Assembly (NCBI RefSeq): GCF_036248275.1
Contig: NZ_CP109181.1
Location: 2,728,001 to 2,792,000 of the forward strand
Source of the DNA: Streptomyces sp. NBC_01716
GTDB taxonomy: Bacteria > Actinomycetota > Actinomycetes > Streptomycetales > Streptomycetaceae
Direction of reading: 5' to 3'
DNA: 64,000 bases
Shown here: positions 19,001 to 28,087 of the stretch, one piece after another
Layout of the letters: each line of letters starts with the position of its first letter
How positions within the stretch are numbered: the stretch's first letter is position 1
Notes under the pieces: model-generated
Databases searched by the model: none
Seen by the model: the letters and a program-made list of their open reading frames with translations, nothing else
What the model was told of the DNA's origin: nothing
Made by a program: the position numbers and the translations under genes

Positions 19001-19962
19001 AGCGCCACGCGGTGCTGGTGGACCAGGAGACCGGCGAGGACTACACCCCGCTGCTGTACCTGGCCGAGGACCAGGCCCGGTACAACGTCTACGACTCGCT
19101 GCTCAGCGAGTACGCGGCGATGGGCTTCGAGTACGGCTACTCGCTGGCCCGCCCGGAGTCGCTGGTCATGTGGGAGGCCCAGTTCGGCGACTTCGTCAAC
19201 GGGGCGCAGACCGTCGTCGACGAGTTCATCTCATCGGCCGAGCAGAAGTGGGGCCAGACCTCGGGCGTCACGCTGCTGCTGCCGCACGGCTACGAGGGCC
19301 AGGGACCGGACCACTCGTCCGCGCGCCCCGAGCGCTTCCTCCAGGTGTGCGCGCAGAACAACATGACGGTCGCGATGCCGACCCTGCCGTCGAACTACTT
19401 CCACCTGCTGCGCTGGCAGGTCCACAACCCGCACCACAAGCCGCTGGTCGTCTTCACCCCGAAGCTGCTGCTGCGGCTGAAGGCGGCGACCTCGAAGATC
19501 GAGGAGTTCACCACCGGCGGCTTCCGCCCGGTGATCGGCGACTCGATGACCGAGGCGGGCACGATCGATCCGGCGGCCGTCCGCAAGGTCGTCTTCTGCG
19601 CGGGCAAGGTCTACTACGACCTGGACGCCGAGCGGCAGAAGCGCGGTCTGACGGACACGGTGATCGTGCGGCTGGAGCGGCTGTACCCGCTGCCGGGCGC
19701 GGAGCTCCAGGCGGAGATCGCGAAGTACCCGAACGCCGAGAAGTACCTGTGGGCGCAGGAGGAGCCGGCGAACCAGGGGGCGTGGCCGTTCATCGCGCTC
19801 AACCTGATCGACCACCTGGACCTGGCGGTCGGCGCCGACGTCCCGCACGACGAGCGGCTGCGCCGTATCTCGCGGCCCGCTTCCTCGTCGCCGGCGGTCG
19901 GTTCCGCCAAGCGGCACCAGGCGGAGCAGGCGCAGCTGTGCGCCGAGGTGTTCGACGCCTGA
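16090..19962 (+). CDS. kgd: Multifunctional 2-oxoglutarate decarboxylase/dehydrogenase (Kgd)
   Basis: A 1,290-residue fusion enzyme at the 2-oxoglutarate node of the TCA cycle: thiamine-diphosphate-dependent E1o joined to an E2-type succinyltransferase domain, as in Actinobacteria. The N terminus has the short E1-binding segment with [11 protein letters not shown] Pro/Ala-rich linker covers about 60-160. The E2 domain runs from about 163 to 430 with catalytic D-H-R at 379-381. The E1 domain follows, with G-M-A-H-R-G-R at about 603-609 and [10 protein letters not shown] from 1066. There is no lipoyl domain. The GTG at 16090 is chosen because the protein then begins with the family-type Ser/Gln/Pro leader. 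Confidence 0.96.
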   Translation: MSSQSPSNSSVSTDQTGQEKNPAAAFGPNEWLVDEIYQQYLQDPNSVDRAWWDFFADYKPGTTGAADKSPEPAATSTAAAGAAVSAAPAAPPATTTATAPAAPAKPVAAAPAQAPAPKAETQAPAAPAAPARPAAAAPAPAKAAPAAKPAVVAEPKEAPAGEPTGPEYVTLRGPSAAVAKNMNMSLELPTATSVRAVPVKLLFDNRIVINNHLKRARGGKISFTHLIGYAMVQAIKAMPSMNYSFTVKDGKPTLVKPEHINFGLAIDLVKPNGDRQLVVAGIKKAETLNFFEFWQAYEDIVRRARNNKLTMDDFSGVTVSLTNPGGLGTVHSVPRLMPGQSVIMGVGSMDYPAEFQGTSQDTLNKLGISKVMTLTSTYDHRVIQGAASGEFLRIVSQLLLGENEFYDEIFQSLRIPYEPVRWLKDIDASHDEDVTKPARVFELIHSYRVRGHVMADTDPLEYRQRKHPDLDITEHGLTLWDLEREFAVGGFAGQSMMKLRDILGVLRNSYCRTTGVEFMHIQDPKQRKWLQDRIERSNTKPEREEQLRILRRLNAAEAFETFLQTKYVGQKRFSLEGGESVIPLLDAVIDSAAESRLDEVVIGMAHRGRLNVLANIVGKSYAQIFREFEGNLDPKSMHGSGDVKYHLGAEGTFTGLDGEQIKVSLAANPSHLEAVDPVLEGIARAKQDIINKAGTDFTVLPVALHGDAAFAGQGVVAETLNMSQLRGYRTGGTVHVVINNQVGFTAAPEASRSSMYATDVARMIEAPIIHVNGDDPEACVRVARLAFEFRQTFNKDVVIDLICYRRRGHNEGDNPQFTNPQMVTLIDKKRSVRKLYTESLIGRGDITLEEAEQALQDFQGQLEKVFAEVREATSHPAPAHVPDAQAEFPVAVTTAISQEVVKRIAESQVNIPDHITVHPRLMPQMQRRAASVEDGTIDWGTGETLAIGSLLMEGTPVRLSGQDTRRGTFGQRHAVLVDQETGEDYTPLLYLAEDQARYNVYDSLLSEYAAMGFEYGYSLARPESLVMWEAQFGDFVNGAQTVVDEFISSAEQKWGQTSGVTLLLPHGYEGQGPDHSSARPERFLQVCAQNNMTVAMPTLPSNYFHLLRWQVHNPHHKPLVVFTPKLLLRLKAATSKIEEFTTGGFRPVIGDSMTEAGTIDPAAVRKVVFCAGKVYYDLDAERQKRGLTDTVIVRLERLYPLPGAELQAEIAKYPNAEKYLWAQEEPANQGAWPFIALNLIDHLDLAVGADVPHDERLRRISRPASSSPAVGSAKRHQAEQAQLCAEVFDA

Positions 19963-19980
19963 CCGGTGTGATCTGACGTA

Positions 19981-20028
19981 CGTACGAGGGCCCGGCACCG
20001 CGCGCGAGCGGTGCCGGGCCCTCGTACG
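19981..20028. terminator. Strong bidirectional terminator between kgd and the FxsT-like gene
   Basis: A perfect 20-bp stem: the arm 19981-20000 begins CGTACGAGGG and pairs with 20009-20028 around an 8-base loop CGCGCGAG. CTTTT follows a few bases later on the kgd side. It separates convergent genes. Confidence 0.92.
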
Positions 20029-20042
20029 TCGCTGCCTTTTGC

Positions 20043-23000
20043 TCAGCCCAGATACGGCTCGAAGTCCCAGTAGGGCCGCACCCGTTGGCGCGCGGAGAGG
20101 GTGTGCTGGTGCTGCGCGCCCATGGTGCGCGTCAGCTTCTGGAGCGCGTCCTCCTCCACCTTGTCCGCCTCCTCGCGCTGCTGGAGCGCGCGCAGGTCGG
20201 CCGCGAGCGCCGTCTGGCTGGAGAGCGTCATCGGATGGTCGTCGCCCATCACCGCACGGGCGCGCCGCAGCGTGTCCCTGCTCAGCTCGGCGGCCTCCTC
20301 CAGACGTCCCGTCAGATTCCGCCCGCCGGACGCGTTGAGCGCGCAGCCCAGGGTCCAGGGGTGGTCGTCGCCGAGCAGGGTGCGCAGACCCGTGAGCGCC
20401 TGCTCGAAGAGGACGAGCGCGCCGTCCCTGTTCCCCTCGGCCTGCATGAGGAGCCCGACGTTGGACTGCATGCCGCTCGGTACGGGGTGGGCCTGGCCGA
20501 CCAGGGAGCGGTACGTGTCCTCGGCCTCCGCGAGCAGATCCTTGGCGTGCCCCAGATCGCCGTGCACGCGCAGGTAGTTGCCGTAGTCCGTGACCAGCAT
20601 CAGGTTGTTGTGGTGGCTCTTGCCGTACACGCGCTCGTGGCGGGCGAGGAGGTCGGCCATCACGGGACCGAAGTCCTCACCCTTCGTGCCCGCCCTGCGC
20701 CTGCACAGGACGAGGTTGTGCTGCGCCCACAGGGTCTGCGGGTGATGCTCGCCGAGGACCTGGATATGGGTCCGTACGCCGAGCTCCTGGCGGGCCAGGG
20801 CGTCGTGGTAGCGGCCGAGGAGCCGCAGGTCGCGGGCGCAGGCGTTGACCGAGTGCAGGGTGTTGGAGTGCCGGGCGCGCAGGACGGCCTCGCGTTTGCG
20901 CAGCGTGTCGAGGTCGACCTCGTACGCCTTCTCGTACTGGCCGAGGAGCCGCAGGGACACCCCCAGGCTGTGCTGGGCGAGGAGTGTCGTCCACTCCTCG
21001 GCGCCCAGCAGTTCCCGGCCGACCTCGACGAGGTCCCGCTGGAGCTCGTACGCCTCCGGATAGCGGCCGAGGAACCGGAGGTCGGAGCTGAGCCCGGCGT
21101 TGGCCGTCATCAGCCTGATCGGGTCCGGCTCCGGCTGGGCCTCCAGCAGCGCCAGGGCCGCCACGTCCCTGTCGAACGCCTCGGCGAACCGGCCGCTGGC
21201 CCGGAGGATCACCGTGGTCCGCGCGCTGAGCTCCAGCATCTCGGGGGCGTCGGGCGCGAACAGCTCGTCCCACTTCGCCCGGACCACCCCGACGAGGTCC
21301 ATGCCGACGGTGTACTCACCGCTGTTGTAGCAGTAGCGCAGGCTGTTCAGAACGAGCTGGACCGCGCGCGGGTCGGTGCTCTCCAGCACGCCCGAGAATT
21401 CGAGCTGCGGCAGGATCTCGGCGTACCGGGGCCACTGCCTGCTGTCGGACGGTTCGCCGGGGTTGCTGCCGACGAGGACCTGGCGGACCACATCGCGGTG
21501 GATCTCGCGGTCGTCGCTCGCGGTGAGCTGCCTGACGATGCCGTGCACGACGCGGTGCATATGGACGGACTCCTGGCGGGGCCCGGACTCGCGTCCCTCG
21601 GCGACGGACGGGCTGCGTGAATCCTTCGTGATGACCGAGTAGTTGGCGAGGGTGTCCAGGGCGCGCGGCCAGTCCGGGGTGTTGTCGGCGATCCAGCGCA
21701 GCTGTTCGGGAAGGTCGGCCGGGGCCACGCCGCGGACCAGGCCGATGGGGATGCGCCCGGGGGCGAAGCAGGCGCACAGCTTGAGGAGTTCGAGGGCGCG
21801 CGGCTCGGAGTCGCGGACCCGGTTGAAGAACATCGACCAGGAGGTGAGCGAGGAGCTGGGGTAGTCGCCCAGCTCCGTCGTGGTGTCCAGAGGGTTGATC
21901 TCACCGCTGTGGACCTTGTCCAGATACTCCGCCACGGGCATCTGCCACTCACCGAGCAGCGCCGCCGCGTGGGCCATCTGGAGCGGCAGGTCCGCGAACT
22001 CGACGGCGACCTTGTCGGCCTCCTCCGCCGTGATGTGCGGGGCCCTGCGCATCAGATAGCCGGTCGATTCGGCGCGCCGGAAGACGGGCACCTCGACGAC
22101 TTCGCCGACGGTGCGCCAGCCGTGGTTGCGCGAGGTGATCAGCACATGGCCGGTGCCGCCGCGTGGCAGCATCGCGGTCGCCTCCTCCACGTCCTCCCAG
22201 CCGTCGAAGATCACCAGCCAGCGGCTGTGCGGATCACCCCGGCGCAGCGCGTCACGCACCGCGCGGATCCGCTCACCGGGCTCGGAACCGCCGCGCAGGC
22301 CCAGAGCCGGTGCCAGCTCGCCGAACCGGTCGCGCTGGGTGCCGCGCTGGTCGGAGTTGACCCACCACACGACGTCGTAGTCGGGGCTGAAGCGGTGCGC
22401 GTACTCGGCGGCGAGCTGGGTCTTGCCGATGCCCGACATACCGACCAGCGCGCAGACCGCCGCGCCGGACTCGACGTCCGTGAGAGATTCCTGGATGCGG
22501 TTGAGCAGGTCGTCCCGGCCGGTGAAGCGGGAGTTACGGCGCGGCACCTCGCCCCAGACGGCCGGCGCGTCGCTGGGATAGCGGGAGGGAGAGGCCACCG
22601 TGTCGGCGCGGGGTGTGGGTTCGAGGGAGAGCCGCGTCAGCAGGCGCCGTTCGGCTTCCTGTTCGGCGATGCCCCACAGGTCGACCGGTTCGAGCACGGC
22701 GGTCGCGGGCAGCAGCGCGCGGTTGGTCAGATTGACGGCGGCGAACCGGTCGGCGTTGGCGGCCACGAAGCCGCGCAGCACCGTGTTCCACTCGCCCTCA
22801 CGCCGGGGGCCCAGCTGGAAGAACCAGTCGCTGAGCACCAGCAGGACCCGCCCTCTGGCCAGCAGCAGGTCACCGAGCGCGTCCTCCAGGGACTCGTCGC
22901 GATCGGGGTCCCAGCGGTGCGAGGTGACGCGGTGGCCGTGTGCTTCGAGCCGGCGTGCGATCCAGGTGGCCCAGGGCCGGTGATGGCCCGGGAAGGCGAC

Positions 23001-23063
23001 CACGAAATGCTGTGACTCCTGATCGGGGCCGCCGTCCTCCGTCAGGTGCCGCTGAGCGACCAT
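20043..23063 (-). CDS. FxsT-like TIR / NB-ARC / TPR protein
   Basis: A 1,006-residue signalling NTPase of the type found in FxSxx-COOH peptide systems. Residues 18-125 look like a TIR-like domain (F-V-V-A-F-P-G-H-H, then V-L-L-V-L-S-D-W-F-F). The NB-ARC STAND NTPase follows, with P-loop G-M-S-G-I-G-K-T at 208-215, Walker B L-V-I-F-D-G-W at 283-289, I-T-S-R at 309-312 and a GLPL-like D-L-P-L-Q-M-A at 358-364. From about 560 to the end are tandem TPRs of the kinesin-light-chain type (repeats with L-R-x-L-G-R-Y and H-P-x-T-L). It is the last gene of the seven-gene island, 56 bp after the HExxH gene. GAGGAG precedes the ATG. Confidence 0.85.
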   Translation of the reverse strand: MVAQRHLTEDGGPDQESQHFVVAFPGHHRPWATWIARRLEAHGHRVTSHRWDPDRDESLEDALGDLLLARGRVLLVLSDWFFQLGPRREGEWNTVLRGFVAANADRFAAVNLTNRALLPATAVLEPVDLWGIAEQEAERRLLTRLSLEPTPRADTVASPSRYPSDAPAVWGEVPRRNSRFTGRDDLLNRIQESLTDVESGAAVCALVGMSGIGKTQLAAEYAHRFSPDYDVVWWVNSDQRGTQRDRFGELAPALGLRGGSEPGERIRAVRDALRRGDPHSRWLVIFDGWEDVEEATAMLPRGGTGHVLITSRNHGWRTVGEVVEVPVFRRAESTGYLMRRAPHITAEEADKVAVEFADLPLQMAHAAALLGEWQMPVAEYLDKVHSGEINPLDTTTELGDYPSSSLTSWSMFFNRVRDSEPRALELLKLCACFAPGRIPIGLVRGVAPADLPEQLRWIADNTPDWPRALDTLANYSVITKDSRSPSVAEGRESGPRQESVHMHRVVHGIVRQLTASDDREIHRDVVRQVLVGSNPGEPSDSRQWPRYAEILPQLEFSGVLESTDPRAVQLVLNSLRYCYNSGEYTVGMDLVGVVRAKWDELFAPDAPEMLELSARTTVILRASGRFAEAFDRDVAALALLEAQPEPDPIRLMTANAGLSSDLRFLGRYPEAYELQRDLVEVGRELLGAEEWTTLLAQHSLGVSLRLLGQYEKAYEVDLDTLRKREAVLRARHSNTLHSVNACARDLRLLGRYHDALARQELGVRTHIQVLGEHHPQTLWAQHNLVLCRRRAGTKGEDFGPVMADLLARHERVYGKSHHNNLMLVTDYGNYLRVHGDLGHAKDLLAEAEDTYRSLVGQAHPVPSGMQSNVGLLMQAEGNRDGALVLFEQALTGLRTLLGDDHPWTLGCALNASGGRNLTGRLEEAAELSRDTLRRARAVMGDDHPMTLSSQTALAADLRALQQREEADKVEEDALQKLTRTMGAQHQHTLSARQRVRPYWDFEPYLG

Positions 23064-23119
23064 GCGCGCGTCTCCTCATTCATCGAGCTGCGCCATTCCC
23101 TGACGGCGCGTCTGAAAGG

Positions 23120-24412
23120 TTACCGAACGTCACCGTCCGCGGACAGGGAATCGGACAGTGCGTACGGGCTATTGGGCCCCCCGCCCAGCGAGGTCAGGTG
23201 GTCCCTCATCGATACGGTGAACCGCTCGCCGTGCTCGGTGAGTTGATGGCCGGTCAGCAGGATGGGCAGCGCGTCGGCGACCTGGGCGCGGTACTCCTCC
23301 CGGCGGGCGCGGGCCGCGCGGCGGGCGGCCGGCCCGGCGCCGGGGCGCTCGGCGACGCGCGACCAGAGGTCGGCGAGGGCGAGATGCGCGTACGTCCCCT
23401 GGAGCACACCGTCGAAGGGGCGCGGGTCCTCGCGCCAGGCGACGTGGTGGACGGCGGAGCCGTCGGCGTGGTGCAGCGCGACGAGGTCGGCGAGAACGGC
23501 CAGCTTGCTGTGGGCGAGCTCGTGCACGAGCACCTCCGCGAACCGCCGGGCGGTGTCGGGCAGCGCGGTGTGCACGGCCCAGGGGGCGGCCCTGAGCGTG
23601 CGGCTTGAGGCGCCTTCGCCGGCCGGGTCCATCGGGACCACGGACCGTACGAGCCCGGTGACTTCGGTGGCGCGCCAGGGGTCGGCTGCCTGGAGGAGGT
23701 CGACGGCGGCGCGCCAGCGGGTGAGCCAGGCGGCGCGGTCAGGAGGCGGCTCCGAGTCCGGGGCGGGCGGGTCGTCCTGGGCGGCGGTGTGTCCGGTGCC
23801 GGTGCCGTCGAGCCGGGCGGCGCTGCCGGGCAGCACGGCCAGAGGGGTCCAGCCCGCCCCCGCTCCCCGGCCGTCGGGCCGCAGCAGCGCGGACCGGGCG
23901 GGGTGTCCCACCGGGGTGAGCAGCGTGCCGTGCGGGCCGGTGCGGATCCGTACGTGGGACGCCCGGGTGTCCTGGACGCCGATGCCGGGCAGGACGAGCC
24001 GTCCGCCCGTCGTGGGGAGCACCGTGCGGAGCTGGGCCCCGGTGCGCAGGGCCGTACCGACGGCGATGCCGCCGAGAGGGTGCAGGGCGGCGGTGAGGCC
24101 GTCCGCTCCGGGTGCGTTGAGGGCGTCCACGATCCAGCCGCCGACGGCGGGGTAGTCGAGGAGCCTGCGGGCGGCGGCCGGTGCGGGCGACTCGGCCCGC
24201 TCCAGCAGGCGCCAGTCCCGGTCGAACGCGGCACGGGCGGGCGCGGGTAAGTCTTCCCGTCCGACGCGGGCGAGGAGAGCCTTGAACAGGACCAGCCGGC
24301 GGCTGTGCAGTGCGGCGTGCAGCAGGTCCATGTCGTGGGGCCGCTGGCGGGTGGCGGCGAGCCGAGCCAGGGTGGCGGGCGGGACATGGAAGGCCCCGGA
24401 AGCCGCGGCCAT
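23120..24412 (-). CDS. HExxH-type peptide modification protein (putative 2-oxoglutarate-dependent beta-hydroxylase)
   Basis: A 430-residue protein with the motif V-H-E-L-A-H-S-K, His297, Glu298 and His301, followed about 25 residues later by a conserved-looking W-R-E-D-P-R-P-F-D-G-V-L-Q-G-T-Y-A-H segment. This matches the family called HEXXH motif-containing putative peptide modification protein, now also annotated as aKG-HExxH-type peptide beta-hydroxylase, which is found beside small RiPP precursors. The HExxH is therefore read as a metal site of a hydroxylase and not of a protease. The region 1-230 is Ala/Gly/Pro-rich and helical. It lies 52 bp after the small precursor gene. GGAGG is only 2 bases from the ATG, an unusually short spacing. 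Confidence 0.78.
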   Translation of the reverse strand: MAAASGAFHVPPATLARLAATRQRPHDMDLLHAALHSRRLVLFKALLARVGREDLPAPARAAFDRDWRLLERAESPAPAAARRLLDYPAVGGWIVDALNAPGADGLTAALHPLGGIAVGTALRTGAQLRTVLPTTGGRLVLPGIGVQDTRASHVRIRTGPHGTLLTPVGHPARSALLRPDGRGAGAGWTPLAVLPGSAARLDGTGTGHTAAQDDPPAPDSEPPPDRAAWLTRWRAAVDLLQAADPWRATEVTGLVRSVVPMDPAGEGASSRTLRAAPWAVHTALPDTARRFAEVLVHELAHSKLAVLADLVALHHADGSAVHHVAWREDPRPFDGVLQGTYAHLALADLWSRVAERPGAGPAARRAARARREEYRAQVADALPILLTGHQLTEHGERFTVSMRDHLTSLGGGPNSPYALSDSLSADGDVR

Positions 24413-24464
24413 TACCTCCGCTCCGCGGCGAGAGTGGCCGGATCCCGGCGCCGCGGCGGCCTGT

Positions 24465-24656
24465 TCACTCCGCGTCGTTCCACGAGTCTTTGAACGAGCC
24501 GGGGCAGCGGAGCACGTCCTCGACGGCCGCCGTCAGCGCCTCGTCGTCCAGCCCCTGGAGGGTCCGCAGGTCGACACCGGTGAGATCGGGGAGCACCGGG
24601 CTCCCCGGAAACCCACCCGTCTCCGCCGCGGATCCGGGCACACGTTGCTCCAGCAC
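24465..24656 (-). CDS. Putative RiPP precursor peptide (FxsA-like leader)
   Basis: A 63-residue peptide beginning with GTG at 24656, with a strong GGGGAGGAG 6-7 bases upstream that decides the start. The middle reads P-D-L-T-G-V-D-L-R-T-L-Q-G-L-D-D-E-A-L, close to the L-x-x-L-x-x-L-D-D leader pattern of FxSxx-COOH precursors. The last 14 residues, R-C-P-G-S-F-K-D-S-W-N-D-A-E, hold one Cys, one Phe, one Trp and acidic residues. They do not end in the canonical F-x-S-x-x, so it is a variant or a different class. It lies directly upstream of the HExxH enzyme on the same strand, which makes that enzyme its likely modifier. Confidence 0.68.
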   Translation of the reverse strand: MLEQRVPGSAAETGGFPGSPVLPDLTGVDLRTLQGLDDEALTAAVEDVLRCPGSFKDSWNDAE

Positions 24657-25017
24657 GCTCTGCTCCTCCCCGATGCCCCCGAGGGCGTGTGGTGAAAGTC
24701 CCGCCTTGCGATCGCACACACCAGACACCGGTGAGCACCGCTCTGCGGGGCGGACGGCGCTGCGTTCACGGCATGCCGTGGGAGGCGCTGCCGCGAGGGT
24801 TCTACTTCCCGAGGCCCATGATTCGGAAACCCGTTCGCCACACAGGGAGTTGGTGTTCCGGCCGGAGCACGTAACTTCATGGACACATGACGGGGAGCGC
24901 ATGCCGGGCGCGTAGAGGCACAGCACGGTCGCGCAGGCACAGGGTCCTCGGACAGGTTGGTTCACGCGCGTGCCCGGTCTCCCGGTCCGCGGCCCGCGGT
25001 GCCTCAGCCCTGGTGCC
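24657..25017. other. 361-bp gap between the two halves of the island
   Basis: This stretch separates the SAV_2336-type gene from the precursor gene. It should hold the promoter of the precursor-HExxH-FxsT unit, with the ribosome site GGGGAGGAG at its left end. Small frames here show no coding signal. Upstream on the minus strand TAGAAC resembles a -10 hexamer but has no clear -35, so I do not call it. No terminator hairpin is obvious. Confidence 0.5.
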
Positions 25018-28000
25018 TCACTCGCCCAGTGCCTGCACCCGCTCGCGGGTCGCCCGTACCTCGTCCTCCGGGACCGGGGTGCCCTGCTCCATCAGCCGGC
25101 GCCAGTGGCCCTCCGCCGTGCGGTAGTCGGCCCGTGCCGCGAAGGGGCGTGCCATCCGCTCGTACAACTCACCGCGGCCGTGCAGGGCGCGGGCCGCCGT
25201 CAGCGAGGGCGATTCGGTGGTCTCGCGCAGCGCCCGGCCGTAGGCGGACTCCGCGGAGGCGAAGTGCGACTGCGGGTCCGGCAGGTCCAGCCGCGCGCCC
25301 GCCAGCATCAGCCAGGAGCGGGCCCTGGCCGGGGAGTCGGCCGCGCGGCGGGCCGCGAGCTCCAGCAGATGGCAGCCCTCGTAGACGTCGGGCAGGAAGC
25401 CGCTGCCCGCGCTGTCGCCGCGGTAGCGCTCCAGCAGGGCCGTACCGAGCAGCAGATGCAGGTGCCAGCGGAGCGGGGCCGCGGAGGAGACGTTCGTCAG
25501 GGCCTCGCGCAGGATGCCCTCGGCGCGGTCGGGGCGCCGGGCCTCGGTGAGCAGCATCTCGCCCCATTCGGCGAGGAGTTCGCACCGGACGTCGCTGTCG
25601 CGCGGCGCGGCGCGCTCGGCCTGCCGGTATGCGGTCGCCGCCGCCTCCCAGTCGCGCGCCTCGCGGTGGATCCGCGCCCGCTCGCGCCGGGCGCGCAGCA
25701 GCAGCGGTGCGTTGTCCTCGGCCGCCGACTCGGCCGCGTCCGTCAGGGCGAGCAGCTCCGCCGTGTCCTGCTCCCGCGTGAGCCGCAGAGCCGAGACGAG
25801 GTCGAGGAGTGCGCCGGCGCGGCGAGGAGGCGGTGCCGCCAGCTCGGCCAACAGCACGAGCGCGGAACGCAGTTCACGTACCGACGCGGTGGCGGGCTCG
25901 TCCCGATCGGTCTCGTTCCTCGCGAGGTCGAGCAGGGCCCGGCCCATCCGCAGCCGGCGGGCCGTCTCCGTGGCGAGGTCTCCCCCGTCGGGGACCTCGG
26001 CCAGCCCGTCCACGGCCGCGCGCAGCCACCGGGTGTCACCGTCCTGGCGCCACAGTTCGTGCCGGACGTCCGCGCGGGCGACCGCCGTCGCCGGCTCCTC
26101 TCCTACGAGCAGCCGCTCGGCCCGTACCAGCAGCCCGTGCGCCTCCTCGGGATCACGGCGCGCCTCCGCCGAGTTGGCGCGGGCGAACAGCACCCGCCCG
26201 AGCAAATGGCGTGCGCGTTCGTCGCCGTCGGCGGCCAGCGCCGCCTCGGCGAGCGCCTGCGCGTCGAAGAGCATCTGCCGGTCGCGGCGGTCGCGCCACA
26301 GCCCGAGCAGCCGCTCCACCTCGTCCAGCCTGCCGGGCACCGGCCGTACGGGCTTGTACCAGCGCACCACCCGCGCGGGGACCTGCGCAAACAGCTCCTC
26401 GTCGGCCTGCGGCCCGCCGTCGGGGTCCTCCGGCACGCTCGCCTCGCCGGCCTCCAGCCCCTGGAGACGGGCGACGGCCAGCGCGGGGAAGTTGCGCATG
26501 CCCTTGCCGAAGCGCCGGGCGACGTACTCCGACAGATATTTGAGGACCAGCTCGGCGGCGCCCCGGTCGAGCATCTCCAGCAGCAGTTCGCGTACGCCGG
26601 GCGCGAAGTCGTAGCGCGGTCCCGGCACGCCCGCGGTGTCGGGCAGCCGCTCCAGCAGCCCGCCGAGGAGCACCTCGGCCAGCTGCATGGGGCCGGTGTC
26701 CGGGAGCAGGGCTTCCTGTACGAGCTGCATGACCGGCAAGTAGAGCGGTACGGCCGCGAGATGCACGGCCAGTTCGAGCGCGCCGGGCGACGCGCCGGAG
26801 CGGAAGTCGCGCAGCCGTGCCTGCGGGGTACGCGCGCCGCCGTACGGTCCCGACGCGGGCTGCGCCGGGTGCTGCGGCAGCACCCAGCCGGCCGCGCCGC
26901 GCATCGTACGGGTGCCGGTGCCGCCGAGCAGCTGGGCCCAGCCGCCGAGTACCCGGTCGGTCGGCAGCAGGACGGGCACGGGGCGTGCGCCGGCGGGCGG
27001 CGCCTCGCGACCGTGTCTCTCGTCGGCGACGAACCGCATGCCGCGCCCCACGCCCGGCTCGTGCACGAGCATCCCGGGATCGGCGGGCAGCGCCGTACGG
27101 TCCCACAGGCGCGGCGGCAGTGGCTGGACGACCGCGATCTGGGAGGCCTCGGCCCAGCGGTACAGCAGCCGTTGGGCACCGCCGGACTGCCACAGCGGTC
27201 CCACGCAGTCGCTGATGACCAGGGTGAGCCGGCGCCCGGTGATGTCACGGTGCTGGTCGGCGGGGCGCAGCCGGGTGTGGTTCGGGTCGGGTCCGGTGCC
27301 GGCCATCGCGGAGCCGTCAGGACCCTGGTGCAGATAGTGCACCTGGACGTCACGGAACGCGCCGAGCCGTTCGCAGGCCTGCCGGAGCCGTTCCAGGGTC
27401 AGTTGCCACACGGAAGCGGTCGGGGAGGCGTCCATCAGGAGCTGGATCTCGGCCTCCCGGTGCGCGGCCGGGCGGCGTACGGGGCGCAGGAAGCCGTCGG
27501 CGGCGCTGCGTTCGGCGGTCGCCTCCTCGTCCAGTTCCTCACCGAGGACCGGGGGGACGGGCGGGCGGTAGCCGCGCAGCGGTCGCAGCGCGCGCTGGAG
27601 GCCGAGCAGACCGGAGAGGGCGCCGGTGGCGGGGGCCCGTATCGGGAACGAGCGGGTCGGGACGGCGTCGGCGCCGGACGGGGCGTAGAGCGAGAGGGGC
27701 GCGGTGTGCTCGGAGCTGCGGGGCGGGGGCTCGGGCCGGGGCCCGGGGTCTTCGGCGGGCGGCCGCACGGCCGAGTCGGGCCCGGAGTGCCGGGTGGTCG
27801 GTGGTTCATGATGCTCCGGACGATCCCCTGTCCGCGCCTCCGGAGCGGTCAGACGCGCCAGCCAGACGGCCTCGGCCAGCTCTCTGGCCGATACGTCGCG
27901 GCCCGCCGCGCGCAGTCTGCCGACGAGCTCCGCCAGCCCGGCCGCCCCGGCGGACGGGCCTGCGGCGGGCCCGTCGTGTCCGGCGGGCGGCGCGGTCGCC

Positions 28001-28083
28001 GACGGCCCGCCGGCCGGCGCGTCGGGCGTGCCGTCGGGGGGCGGGCGTGGCGTGGCGCCGGGAGGCGGGTCGGGGATGGTCAC
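25018..28083 (-). CDS. SAV_2336-type vWA-like/TPR protein of a MoxR-associated system
   Basis: A 1,021-residue protein. The first 200 residues are a short helical domain (about 47-80) in a Pro-rich disordered region. A degenerate von Willebrand A-like domain follows: L-L-M-D-A-S-P-T-A-S at 215-224 resembles a MIDAS with D-x-S-x-S spacing loosened, and L-T-L-V-I-S-D-C at 286-293 matches the second acidic strand. From about 620 the protein is a helical TPR-like array. The arrangement fits proteins with the SAV_2336 N-terminal domain, which are encoded next to MoxR ATPases. The start lies 4 bp after the MoxR stop codon, so the two are translationally coupled. Confidence 0.75.
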   Translation of the reverse strand: MTIPDPPPGATPRPPPDGTPDAPAGGPSATAPPAGHDGPAAGPSAGAAGLAELVGRLRAAGRDVSARELAEAVWLARLTAPEARTGDRPEHHEPPTTRHSGPDSAVRPPAEDPGPRPEPPPRSSEHTAPLSLYAPSGADAVPTRSFPIRAPATGALSGLLGLQRALRPLRGYRPPVPPVLGEELDEEATAERSAADGFLRPVRRPAAHREAEIQLLMDASPTASVWQLTLERLRQACERLGAFRDVQVHYLHQGPDGSAMAGTGPDPNHTRLRPADQHRDITGRRLTLVISDCVGPLWQSGGAQRLLYRWAEASQIAVVQPLPPRLWDRTALPADPGMLVHEPGVGRGMRFVADERHGREAPPAGARPVPVLLPTDRVLGGWAQLLGGTGTRTMRGAAGWVLPQHPAQPASGPYGGARTPQARLRDFRSGASPGALELAVHLAAVPLYLPVMQLVQEALLPDTGPMQLAEVLLGGLLERLPDTAGVPGPRYDFAPGVRELLLEMLDRGAAELVLKYLSEYVARRFGKGMRNFPALAVARLQGLEAGEASVPEDPDGGPQADEELFAQVPARVVRWYKPVRPVPGRLDEVERLLGLWRDRRDRQMLFDAQALAEAALAADGDERARHLLGRVLFARANSAEARRDPEEAHGLLVRAERLLVGEEPATAVARADVRHELWRQDGDTRWLRAAVDGLAEVPDGGDLATETARRLRMGRALLDLARNETDRDEPATASVRELRSALVLLAELAAPPPRRAGALLDLVSALRLTREQDTAELLALTDAAESAAEDNAPLLLRARRERARIHREARDWEAAATAYRQAERAAPRDSDVRCELLAEWGEMLLTEARRPDRAEGILREALTNVSSAAPLRWHLHLLLGTALLERYRGDSAGSGFLPDVYEGCHLLELAARRAADSPARARSWLMLAGARLDLPDPQSHFASAESAYGRALRETTESPSLTAARALHGRGELYERMARPFAARADYRTAEGHWRRLMEQGTPVPEDEVRATRERVQALGE

Positions 28084-28087
28084 GCCA

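Noticed and set aside
23120..24412. Calling the HExxH protein a zinc protease
   Set aside because: HExxH also occurs in metalloproteases, but there is no signal peptide or third protease ligand pattern and the genomic context (small peptide, FxsT-like protein) fits the peptide-modification family better.
24465..24656. Calling the small peptide a canonical FxSxx-COOH precursor
   Set aside because: The C terminus does not end in F-x-S-x-x and no radical SAM gene is adjacent, so the call is limited to FxsA-like.
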